Shown here piece after piece: positions 1 through 6,126 of a DNA stretch of 12,524 nt. The first letter of the stretch is position 1. Each line of letters starts with the position of its first letter. The stretch is from positions 1 to 12,524 of the forward strand of contig CALKIA010000233.1 of NCBI GenBank assembly GCA_937988705.1, in the 5' to 3' direction. Source of the stretch: an uncultured Chloroflexota bacterium. GTDB taxonomy: Bacteria > Chloroflexota > Anaerolineae > Aggregatilineales > Phototrophicaceae. The notes below the pieces were generated by a model, which was given only the letters and a program-made list of their open reading frames with translations, had not been told where the DNA came from and ran no database searches. The position numbers and the translations under genes were made by a program.

Positions 1-2
1 AG

Positions 3-1190
3 TGGCTGGCGTCGCCGGACGGCGAGAAGGTGCTGGCGCGGTTGGCGGGCGAGAAGCTGTCCGATGACCACACCCTGCGCCTGATCACGTCCCTGCGCCG
101 CGATCTGTCGTTGGAGCGGGCAAGTGCGGCGCTCGAACTGGCGCGGTTGCGCGTCAAGGCGGTCGACAAGTTCGGCGCGGACGCGAGCCGAATGTTCTTC
201 ACCCGCGACGCGCTCGAACAGGCCAGCGATCCGCTGATCCGGAAGTGGCGTTCCGGCAGGAATGAGGATGCTAACCAAAAACCATCAGATTTTCCGATGC
301 TGGACGTCTGCTGTGGGATTGGCAGTGATACGCTCGCGCTGGCGGAACGCTCAACCAACGTAATCGGCTATGATCTCGATCCGGTGCGTATTCTCATGGC
401 ACAGCTCAATGCTGAGGCATTGGGCAGCAAGGCGCGGTTTGAGGTCGCTGATGTGACTAATATTCCTCTGATTGCCATGCACATTTTCTACGATCCGGGA
501 CGGCGTGACGAACTGGGCAACCGGATTTTCGATGTCGAGAAATATCGTCCGCCGCTGTCCTTAACTAATCGATTTGAATGCCGTTGGTGGCTGGCGAAAC
601 TGTCTCCCGGCGTTGACACGGCGCAGCTTGCACCATACCGAGGGAACTCATATCTCCATTTTGTGTCGGTGAACGGGGAACTCAAAGAAGCCTTGCTCGG
701 TCACGATAACACAGGTGGCCCATTTCCAACGTATTCCGAAAACGCGATCCTATTTCACGAGGGTAACCTCCTTGTTTGGAAGCGTAACGATGAGGCCTAT
801 TCGGTAATCAGCGAACCGCGCCAATGGTTGATCGAACCGGATCCTGCGTTGATTCGAGCGGGGTTGGTAGCCGATGCGGCGCAGAAGTTCAACGGGACGC
901 AGTTGGACGAGTCGATTGCCTATTTCACGACTGATGATAAGCCAGAGTCGCCGTGGGTGCGGGCGTGGCAAATCCTCGACTGGATGCCGTTCAATGGCAA
1001 GCAGATCAAGGCGTATCTGCGCGAACGCAATGTCGGCACGGTGACGGTCAAGAAGCGCGGGACGGCGGTCACACCGGACACGCTGATTCCTCAATTGAAG
1101 CTGAAGGGCAGCGAGTCGCGCACGCTGGTGCTGACGCGTTACGCCGGCCAGCAGATCGTCATGATCTGCGAGGATTACCAACCGGGGTGA
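3..1190 (+). CDS. THUMP-like domain class I SAM-dependent methyltransferase (5'-truncated)
   Basis: The reading frame is open from the first bases of the window, so the true start lies upstream; a GTG at 30 is probably internal. The N-terminal part is helical and ends in FFTRDALEQAS, typical of bacterial THUMP-like methyltransferases. The SAM-binding glycine motif LDVCCGIGSD is at 300-329, with the acidic motif GYDLDP just after it. The DPGRR...GNRIFD block (from about 492) matches the DPARR...GRRVFD signature of this family, as do KLSPGVD and the GELKEALL block. From about 834 (EPDPALIRAGLV) to the end lies the THUMP-like C-terminal domain, with SPWVRAW, MPFNGKQIK and KKRG motifs. The family is related to RNA-modifying enzymes, but its substrate is not known to me. 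The central part is clearly poorer in G+C than both ends (about 45-50% against 67% in sampled 60-base blocks). Family assignment is firm; function beyond methyl transfer is not. Confidence 0.88.
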   Translation, partial: WLASPDGEKVLARLAGEKLSDDHTLRLITSLRRDLSLERASAALELARLRVKAVDKFGADASRMFFTRDALEQASDPLIRKWRSGRNEDANQKPSDFPMLDVCCGIGSDTLALAERSTNVIGYDLDPVRILMAQLNAEALGSKARFEVADVTNIPLIAMHIFYDPGRRDELGNRIFDVEKYRPPLSLTNRFECRWWLAKLSPGVDTAQLAPYRGNSYLHFVSVNGELKEALLGHDNTGGPFPTYSENAILFHEGNLLVWKRNDEAYSVISEPRQWLIEPDPALIRAGLVADAAQKFNGTQLDESIAYFTTDDKPESPWVRAWQILDWMPFNGKQIKAYLRERNVGTVTVKKRGTAVTPDTLIPQLKLKGSESRTLVLTRYAGQQIVMICEDYQPG

Positions 1191-1193
1191 ATC

Positions 1194-1224
1194 AAAAGAG
1201 ACAAGCGTGAACTTGTCTCTTTTT
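1194..1224 (+). terminator. Intrinsic terminator after the methyltransferase gene
   Basis: A perfect 12-bp stem (AAAAGAGACAAG at 1194-1205, CTTGTCTCTTTT at 1212-1223) closes a six-base loop. It ends in a run of five T and starts four bases after the TGA stop. The A-tract on the left arm means it could also end transcription coming from the opposite strand. Confidence 0.85.
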
Positions 1225-1309
1225 CGGGCTGCGATGACCTTAACAGTAGAGCGGGATGGGCGACGAGTGTGAACGGCGGCTTGAGATCAGCGAGTTGCCA
1301 TGTACAATG

Positions 1310-1475
1310 TGGTCTGCGATGTCAGGGTGCTCAGCGAGTGGTGATGGCCGCGCTCGGGTCGGTGTGAGTGTGATGTTTCAGCGACGTGGCTTCGATGTGG
1401 CTGCAATGGGAGTGTAGTGTTGGCTACGATGGGGCTTCGATGCAGCAGTGATGTGGGTGCAATGTGACGACGACG
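1310..1475 (+). repeat. Degenerate 11-nt tandem repeat, G/T-rich strand
   Basis: Between 1354 and 1475 the sequence splits into eleven consecutive units, ten of 11 nt and one of 12 nt, nearly all ending in RTG or ACG. Clear units are TGGCTTCGATG (1387-1397), TGGCTGCAATG (1398-1408), TTGGCTACGATG (1420-1431), GGGCTTCGATG (1432-1442) and TGGGTGCAATG (1454-1464). A rough consensus is TGGCTNCGATG. Weaker units of the same phase reach back to about 1310. The plus strand is rich in G and T and poor in C. The period is not a multiple of three, which argues against a coding repeat. It is the main content of the 1191-1601 gap. Function unknown. Confidence 0.7.
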
Positions 1476-1513
1476 TGAAATTGATTTCCACACAGGTCAC
1501 TCATCGCGCTCTA

Positions 1514-1545
1514 TTGTTAAGGTGAAATCTTCATGCTGTTATAAT
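1514..1545 (+). promoter_or_regulatory. Probable sigma-70-type promoter of the P5C dehydrogenase gene
   Basis: A perfect TATAAT lies at 1540-1545, in an A/T-rich pocket within otherwise G+C-rich DNA. The best -35 candidate is TTGTTA at 1514-1519, but the 20-nt spacer is long. Transcription would start near 1552 and give a leader of about 80 nt before the ATG at 1635. Confidence 0.55.
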
Positions 1546-1569
1546 ACGCCCACTCTTGCGAAAATACCA

Positions 1570-1598
1570 TTGACAAATGTCATGAATTTCATGAATTT
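1570..1598 (+). promoter_or_regulatory. Operator-like palindrome cluster in the dehydrogenase leader
   Basis: Just downstream of the predicted start of transcription is TGACA-AA-TGTCA (1571-1582), a perfect 5-bp inverted repeat. It overlaps two abutting copies of CATGAATTT (1581-1589 and 1590-1598), which form the palindrome TTCATGAA at 1588-1595. TTGACA at 1570-1575 could be read as a -35 box, but no good -10 follows at the right distance. A repressor or activator site for amino-acid-responsive control is inferred from position only. Confidence 0.35.
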
Positions 1599-1634
1599 TC
1601 CGTGAAGCTATCAATCTCAAAAAGGGGGAGCACA

Positions 1635-3194
1635 ATGTTGACACCATTCCGGAATGAACCGCTGACCGATTTCTCGCTGCCGGAGAACCGGGCCGCTTTT
1701 GAACGGGCTATGGCGAAAGTGAAGGCGGAGATTGGCCGTGAACTTCCGGCAGTGATCGATGGACAGGCTGTGTGGAATGAACAAGGCTTTGTTTCGATCA
1801 ATCCGTCGCGCCCGGCGGAAGTGCTGGCGCGCTTCCCGAAACTGGGCGTCGAACACGCCGAACAGGCGATTCAGGCGGCGGCGAAGGCCTTCAAGACGTG
1901 GCAGTATGTCCCGGTGGAAGAACGCGTGGGCTATATTCTGCATGCGGCGAACGAAATGCGGCGGCGTAAGCAGGAATTCAACGCCGTGATGGTGCTGGAA
2001 GTCGGCAAATCGTGGGCGGAAGCGGATGCGGATACTTCGGAATCGATCGACTTCCTCGAATATTACGCACGTCAGGCGTTGCGCGTCGCCGACAGCAGTG
2101 AGATGCTGACCCCGTATCCCGGCGAACAGAATGGGCTGTATTACATTCCGTTGGGCGTCGGCGTGGTGATTTCACCGTGGAACTTTCCCAACGCCATCGC
2201 GACGGGCATGACCGGCGCGGCGCTGGTGACGGGCAACACGGTGTGCTTCAAGCCCGCTGAACCGAGCAGTTGGATCGCCGCGAAGATTTGCGAACTGTTC
2301 TGGGAGAGCGGTATTCCCCACGGCGTGCTGAACTTCATGCCGGGCAAAGGCTCGGTGATTGGCGCGCACATGGTCGATCATCCGACGACGCGCTTTATCG
2401 CCTTCACGGGGTCGAAGGAAGTTGGTTTGCGCATTTTTGAGCAGGCCGGGCAGACCAAGCCGGGGCAGTTGTGGCTCAAGCGCACGATTTTAGAGATGGG
2501 CGGCAAGGATGCGGTGGTGGTCGATGAGACGGCCAACCTTGAAGCGGCGTCGGTCGGCATCGTGCAGAGCGCCTTCGGTTTTCAGGGGCAGAAGTGTTCG
2601 GCAGGGTCGCGCGCCATCGTCGTGGATGCGGTCTACGAGCAGGTGATCGGGCGGGCGGTCGAACTGGCGAGCAAGCTCACAGTCGGCGCGCCGGACACCG
2701 CCGCGACGATCGATCAAGGCCCGGTCGTGGATGCGAACTCGTTCAAGAAGATCATGGACTACATCGAACTGGGCACGCAGGAAGGCCAGCTGCTCCTCGG
2801 TGGATCACCGCTGGATACGCCGGAAAAAGGTTACTTCATCCCGCCGACAATCTTTGGAGATGTCGACGGCAATGCCCGTGTCGCGCAGGAAGAAATCTTT
2901 GGGCCGGTACTGACGTGCGTCCGCGCCCGCGACTATGACCACGCGCTGGACATTGCCAACAGTACCGAATTCGGCCTGACGGGCGCGTTGTTCAGCCTCA
3001 ATCGCCAGCGGTTGGAGCGGGCACGGCGCGAATTCCACGTCGGCAACCTGTATTTCAACCGCAAATGCACGGGGGCGATGGTCGGCGCGCATCCGTTCGG
3101 TGGCTTCAATATGAGCGGCACGGATAGCAAGGCGGGTGGCCCGGACTATCTGCTGCTGTTCACGCAGGCCAAGCTGGTCTCGGAACGGCTGTAA
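1635..3194 (+). CDS. pruA: L-glutamate gamma-semialdehyde (1-pyrroline-5-carboxylate) dehydrogenase
   Basis: This enzyme oxidises glutamate-gamma-semialdehyde, which is in equilibrium with P5C, to glutamate with NAD+. It is the second step of proline (and arginine/ornithine) catabolism and is cytosolic. The start is ATG 1635, chosen over an in-frame GTG at 1602 because GGGGGAG (1624-1630) precedes it. The product is 519 residues. The N-terminus (LTPFRNEP..DFS) is typical of the stand-alone RocA/PruA type, as in Thermus. Motifs: SPWNFP at residues 180-185, FTGS at 257-260, catalytic general base Glu287 in LEMGGKD, nucleophile Cys321 in GFQGQKCSAGSR, and a C-terminal region with NLYFNRKCTGAMVG and FGGFNMSGT. 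The length matches the family and no key residue is missing. No proline dehydrogenase gene is adjacent, so its partner must be encoded elsewhere. The gene has its own promoter and leader. The synonym rocA would also fit. Confidence 0.95.
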   Translation: MLTPFRNEPLTDFSLPENRAAFERAMAKVKAEIGRELPAVIDGQAVWNEQGFVSINPSRPAEVLARFPKLGVEHAEQAIQAAAKAFKTWQYVPVEERVGYILHAANEMRRRKQEFNAVMVLEVGKSWAEADADTSESIDFLEYYARQALRVADSSEMLTPYPGEQNGLYYIPLGVGVVISPWNFPNAIATGMTGAALVTGNTVCFKPAEPSSWIAAKICELFWESGIPHGVLNFMPGKGSVIGAHMVDHPTTRFIAFTGSKEVGLRIFEQAGQTKPGQLWLKRTILEMGGKDAVVVDETANLEAASVGIVQSAFGFQGQKCSAGSRAIVVDAVYEQVIGRAVELASKLTVGAPDTAATIDQGPVVDANSFKKIMDYIELGTQEGQLLLGGSPLDTPEKGYFIPPTIFGDVDGNARVAQEEIFGPVLTCVRARDYDHALDIANSTEFGLTGALFSLNRQRLERARREFHVGNLYFNRKCTGAMVGAHPFGGFNMSGTDSKAGGPDYLLLFTQAKLVSERL

Positions 3195-3290
3195 GCAGCC
3201 TCACCCCCCGATCCCTCATAGACCGAGGGCGACTGTACCAACAGGCATCATTACTGTAACGTCAGTTATAGATAAGTCCCATGCCCGCGT
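3195..3290. other. Non-coding spacer after pruA, no recognised gene
   Basis: This is the first part of a 330-base gap between pruA and the next start. It holds only weak dyads, CCCTC/GAGGG (3213-3229) and TAAC-gtca-GTTA (3257-3268). No T-run terminator or convincing small gene is visible. Potential pruA termination may instead use the large palindrome that follows. Confidence 0.5.
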
Positions 3291-3398
3291 ACCCCTCACC
3301 CCCAGCCCCTCTCCCACGCAAGCGGGGAGAGGGGAGACAAACGACGTTTTTACCGTCTCCCCTCTCCGAATTCGGGGAGGGGTCGGGGGTGGGGTGAG
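3291..3398. repeat. Intergenic palindromic repeat element (CCCCTCACCCCCAG type)
   Basis: The ends form an imperfect inverted repeat: CCCCTCACCCCCAGCCCCTC from 3292 pairs loosely with the G-rich block at 3374-3398. Inside is a perfect 13-bp stem (3326-3338 with 3355-3367, core GGAGAGGGGAGAC) around a 16-nt loop. An alternative hairpin is centred on GAATTC at 3369-3374. No transposase is encoded. From general knowledge, palindromes starting with this type of C-rich end recur in many copies in intergenic regions of several high-GC bacteria, and I interpret it as a REP/MITE-like dispersed repeat. Copy number cannot be seen from one window. Confidence 0.6.
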
Positions 3399-3470
3399 CG
3401 AGTGCGATCCGTAACCCAAGCTATCGGCTCGCCTCGACCTTACGCGAGAAATACCACATATGATGTGTCG

Positions 3471-3490
3471 GGGCGCACCACCGTGCGCCC
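3471..3490. repeat. Short perfect GC hairpin
   Basis: GGGCGCAC (3471-3478) and GTGCGCCC (3483-3490) form an 8-bp perfect stem with a four-base loop, followed by TTT. It lies 35 bases before the YfiT-like gene. It could be an attenuator or a remnant of a dispersed repeat. The T-run is too short for a confident terminator call. Confidence 0.4.
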
Positions 3491-3524
3491 TTTCGAGTCC
3501 CTAGAGCAATTCGGAGCAGCTACG

Positions 3525-3998
3525 ATGACGCCAGATGAACGCCGAACCTTGATCGCCAAACTGCGCAGTTTTCCCGACGTCCTTGATGCGGCGCTGCGGA
3601 GTATTTCTGTTGATCAGCTCACCGTGGAGGCGCTGCCCGGCGAGTGGACCATCGCGCAGGTGGTGCATCACCTCGCGGACGCGCATATGCACGCTTATGC
3701 GCGTTTCAAGCACATTCAGGTTGAGGACTATCCGACGTTCAAGCCCTACGAACAGACCGACTGGGCAGAAACCGCCGATGCCTGCGACGCCCAGATCGCG
3801 GATTCGCTGGCGATTCTGCGCGGCCTGCATCACCGTTGGACGCGCTTGATGGAGTCACTGACCGATGAGGAGTGGGCGCGCAAGGGGCTGCACCCCGATC
3901 TCGGCGAGATTAGCGCAGAAGGTTTGCTGATCGGCTATGTCAATCACAGCCAGAACCATCTGCTCCAGATTGGAAAAACAGCCGAGGCGCTCCCGTGA
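3525..3998 (+). CDS. YfiT/DinB-like putative metal-dependent hydrolase or thiol transferase
   Basis: The product is a 157-residue four-helix-bundle protein of the DinB/YfiT superfamily. The start is ATG 3525, preceded by CGGAGC (3512-3517); a longer frame back to 3402 would run through the palindromic repeat region and has no family-like sequence. The motif EWTIAQVVHHLADAHMHAY (about residues 40-58), the TFKPYEQTDW block, LHHRW and the C-terminal VNHSQNHLLQIGK follow the B. subtilis YfiT pattern. The presumed metal ligands are His48, His141 and His145, with the expected helix-1/HxxxH spacing. Members of this superfamily transfer low-molecular-weight thiols such as bacillithiol or mycothiol, or are uncharacterised; the substrate here cannot be told. 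It is probably cytosolic and monocistronic, with no metabolic link to its neighbours visible. Confidence 0.82.
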   Translation: MTPDERRTLIAKLRSFPDVLDAALRSISVDQLTVEALPGEWTIAQVVHHLADAHMHAYARFKHIQVEDYPTFKPYEQTDWAETADACDAQIADSLAILRGLHHRWTRLMESLTDEEWARKGLHPDLGEISAEGLLIGYVNHSQNHLLQIGKTAEALP

Positions 3999-4045
3999 GC
4001 ACGCGTCCACTCTGGAAAGAGCTTTCCGAAATCGCCAAGATGCGG

Positions 4046-4084
4046 TTCACACATGCCGACGGATTATGATAGAATAGCATTCTA
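4046..4084 (+). promoter_or_regulatory. Candidate promoter and overlapping palindrome before the phosphoribosyltransferase gene
   Basis: TTCACA (4046-4051), an 18-nt spacer and TAGAAT (4070-4075) form a plausible sigma-70 promoter. The -10 box is the left half of a perfect inverted repeat, TAGAAT-agc-ATTCTA (4070-4084), an arrangement suited to a repressor site. An alternative -10 is TATGAT at 4065-4070. Confidence 0.4.
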
Positions 4085-4113
4085 TTTCCCCGCTTGTCTC
4101 AAAGGAATGCGGA

Positions 4114-4641
4114 ATGGATAGACCGGAAGGTTCTAGGCGACACGAAAGACTCACATGGGAGGATGTCGACAAACTCGTCGATGTACTCATCCCGCAGATA
4201 CGAGCAGTTGGCTTGTTTACGGGGATGATCATGATCACGAGGGGCGGTGTGATCCCCGGCGGGCTGCTGGCCGAGGCGCTCGGCATTCAACACTTGCTCA
4301 CGGCGGCGGTCGATTTCCCGGCAGTCCAGTCGCAAGGGACGCCCGGATTAATGGCGTGGCCGCAGTTTTTGCAGTTTCCCGAAGCATCGCTGCTGGCTAA
4401 CCGCCGCATCCTCATCGTCGACGATGTGTGGGGCAGTGGACGTACGAGCATTTCTGTCCGTGAACGCGTAATGTCCGCGGGCGCGACCGGGATGACGTGC
4501 GTGATGCATTATAATCCATACCGTTCCTTGTTCACCAATGAGCGGCCGGATTTCTACGGCGCAATTACCGATGCCTATATCATCTATCCGTGGGAAGTGG
4601 ATCGCGGGTTGCGGGGAATTGCGCTGCCGGACATGAATTAG
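4114..4641 (+). CDS. Type I phosphoribosyltransferase, probably purine salvage
   Basis: The product is 175 residues. The PRPP-binding signature RILIVDDVWGSGRTS occupies about residues 98-112, and an early loop, ITRGGVIPGGLLAEALG (41-57), corresponds to the first phosphate/PRPP contact loop. The end of the core, YIIYPWE (155-161), resembles xanthine/hypoxanthine-guanine phosphoribosyltransferases, where an aromatic plus a Trp-Glu close the purine pocket. The likely reaction is purine base + PRPP to nucleotide + pyrophosphate in the cytosol. Base specificity cannot be assigned; an orphan regulatory PRTase is possible. The start is ATG 4114, with AAAGGAA at 4101-4107. It seems to be transcribed alone: a promoter-like sequence lies upstream, and a separate promoter region precedes the next gene 160 bases downstream. 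Confidence 0.82.
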   Translation: MDRPEGSRRHERLTWEDVDKLVDVLIPQIRAVGLFTGMIMITRGGVIPGGLLAEALGIQHLLTAAVDFPAVQSQGTPGLMAWPQFLQFPEASLLANRRILIVDDVWGSGRTSISVRERVMSAGATGMTCVMHYNPYRSLFTNERPDFYGAITDAYIIYPWEVDRGLRGIALPDMN

Positions 4642-4665
4642 AAAACAGAGAATGTTTACGTCGTT

Positions 4666-4695
4666 CCGACATAAGACTGATATAATCAGTATAAC
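4666..4695 (+). promoter_or_regulatory. Candidate promoters for ribosomal protein S1 gene
   Basis: Two -10-like boxes overlap in an A/T-rich pocket: TATAAT (4681-4686) and TATAAC (4690-4695). The second has CCGACA (4666-4671) at an 18-nt spacing. The first has only a weak TTTACG (4655-4660) at 20 nt. The leader would be about 100 nt. Confidence 0.45.
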
Positions 4696-4740
4696 ATTTT
4701 CGTGAGTCATAATGTAGCGCGTGTGGGGCGCTTTCGGGTT

Positions 4741-4761
4741 ACAGACGGGATATACGTCTGT
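4741..4761 (+). promoter_or_regulatory. Leader hairpin upstream of rpsA
   Basis: ACAGACG (4741-4747) and CGTCTGT (4755-4761) form a perfect 7-bp stem with a 7-nt loop, 39 bases upstream of the start codon and not followed by a T-run. It sits where a translational operator could act. Autogenous control of S1 is known in Proteobacteria but is not shown here. Confidence 0.35.
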
Positions 4762-4800
4762 GTAGTGGCGTATTGGACAACACTGGTAAGGTGAGTTTAG

Positions 4801-6060
4801 ATGGATATTTCAAAGCCCGGGGTGGAGCAAGATCAAGATTTTGCGAATGAATTTCGCGCCCTGCTTGACTCTTCGTTAGGAAGCTATAACCCGCCTACGC
4901 GGGGTGAAATTCGAAGCGCGACGATTTTACAAATCGACGAACGCGAAGTGATCGTTGACATGGGAGCCAAACGGGACGGCATTGTCCCGATTCAGGATCT
5001 GGAACGGCTCGATCCAAAAGTACGCGGTGATCTGCGCGTGGGCGCGGAAATCCCGGTGTATGTCATTAATCCGCGCGATCAGGACGATAACCTGATCGTG
5101 TCCATCAACATGGGTTTGCAGCAGTACGACTGGGAAAAAGCCCGTTCGCTGCTGGAAACCGAAGACATCGTCAAGGTGTCGGTCAAGGGCCACAATCGCG
5201 GCGGTATCCTCGTTCAGTGGAATCGTCTCGAAGGCTTCATTCCCAGCTCGCACCTGATGTCCATGGGCGCGTCCGGTGGGCGCGAATCGTGGGATGATCT
5301 GCTGAGCGCGGAATTGAACGTCAAGGTCATCGAAGTTGACCAGGCGCGTCGCCGCTTGATCTTCAGCGAACGTGAAGCGCAGCGCGAATGGCGTGCGCAG
5401 CAAAAAGCGCGTTTGCTGGCAGAACTCAAGGAAGGCGATATCGTCAAGGGGACTGTGACGGGCTTGCGCGACTTTGGCGCATTCGTCAACCTCGGCGGGG
5501 CCGATGGCCTGATCCACGTCAGCGAATTGGCGTGGCATCGTGTTGATCACCCGCGGGATGTACTGCGCGTCGGCGAAGAAATTCAGGTGTACGTGCTGAG
5601 TCTCGATCGCGGCGCAAACCGGATCGCGCTGTCACGCAAGCGCCTGCTCGATGATCCGTGGGAAGCCGCTGCCGAGAAGTATCACGAAGGGCAGCTGGTG
5701 GAAGGCACGGTCACGAATGTGGTTGATTTCGGCGCGTTCGTCGCGCTGGATGATGGGCTGGAAGGCCTGCTGCACCTGAGCGAAATGGGCGACGGTTCGC
5801 TAAAAGAACCGCACTCGTATGTCAAGAAGAGCGACCGCCTCAAGCTGCGGATCAGCCATCTTGAGCCGGAAAAGCGCCGTGTCGGCTTCACGCAGCGCTG
5901 GGGCACCGAAGGTGGCGATCTGCCGCCGGAAGCGATGGCAAGCGGATCTCCGGCAGAACCGGAAGCTCCGGCCGCCGCGCCCGAACCTGTCGAAGCGCCT
6001 GCCGCGCCTGAAGCGTCCGCGGCCGTCGACAACACAGGCGAGACGCCCGTCAGCGAATAA
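4801..6060 (+). CDS. rpsA: 30S ribosomal protein S1, four S1 domains
   Basis: The product is 419 residues with four OB-fold S1 RNA-binding domains at about 35-105, 120-190, 210-281 and 296-366. Domains 3 and 4 are the most canonical, with the GTVTGLRDFGAFVNLG...GLIHVSEL and GTVTNVVDFGAFVALDDG...GLLHLSEM patterns. Domains 1 and 2 are more divergent, as expected for the ribosome-binding half. A disordered tail rich in Ala, Pro and Glu (about 370-419) ends the protein. Proteobacterial S1 has six domains; four-domain forms are usual in Gram-positive bacteria and related phyla. S1 helps bind mRNA to the small subunit during initiation. The start is ATG 4801 with TAAGGTGAG at 4787-4795. It has its own promoter region and a strong terminator, so it is monocistronic. 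Confidence 0.93.
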   Translation: MDISKPGVEQDQDFANEFRALLDSSLGSYNPPTRGEIRSATILQIDEREVIVDMGAKRDGIVPIQDLERLDPKVRGDLRVGAEIPVYVINPRDQDDNLIVSINMGLQQYDWEKARSLLETEDIVKVSVKGHNRGGILVQWNRLEGFIPSSHLMSMGASGGRESWDDLLSAELNVKVIEVDQARRRLIFSEREAQREWRAQQKARLLAELKEGDIVKGTVTGLRDFGAFVNLGGADGLIHVSELAWHRVDHPRDVLRVGEEIQVYVLSLDRGANRIALSRKRLLDDPWEAAAEKYHEGQLVEGTVTNVVDFGAFVALDDGLEGLLHLSEMGDGSLKEPHSYVKKSDRLKLRISHLEPEKRRVGFTQRWGTEGGDLPPEAMASGSPAEPEAPAAAPEPVEAPAAPEASAAVDNTGETPVSE

Positions 6061-6083
6061 CTGGCACACTTTCAAACACAAGA

Positions 6084-6109
6084 CCCCTCTCACACCGAGA
6101 GGGGTTTTT
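6084..6109 (+). terminator. Intrinsic terminator of rpsA
   Basis: CCCCTCTC (6084-6091), loop ACACC, GAGAGGGG (6097-6104), then five T. It lies 23 bases after the rpsA stop, between two convergent genes. The minus-strand gene downstream lacks an equally good T-run on its side. Confidence 0.92.
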
Positions 6110-6126
6110 GTTTGCCCAGCCCCAGA

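Noticed and set aside
1287..1493. A 68-codon minus-strand frame across the 11-nt repeat
   Set aside because: Ser/His/Arg-rich translation of repeat DNA, with no domain; the 11-nt period does not respect codons.
1602..1634. An upstream GTG start adding 11 residues to the P5C dehydrogenase
   Set aside because: The ATG at 1635 has a strong GGGGGAG site, which lies inside the proposed extension, and family members start near the LTPFRNEP motif.
3216..3419. Small frames on both strands over the palindromic element
   Set aside because: They arise from the inverted repeat itself, with Pro/Gly/Arg-rich products and no ribosome binding site of note.
3995..4069. A 24-codon plus-strand frame (GTG start) overlapping the stop of the YfiT-like gene
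   Set aside because: The GTGA overlap resembles coupling, but the peptide is very short, has no recognised motif, and its end overlaps the promoter of the next gene. Conservation would be needed to revive it.
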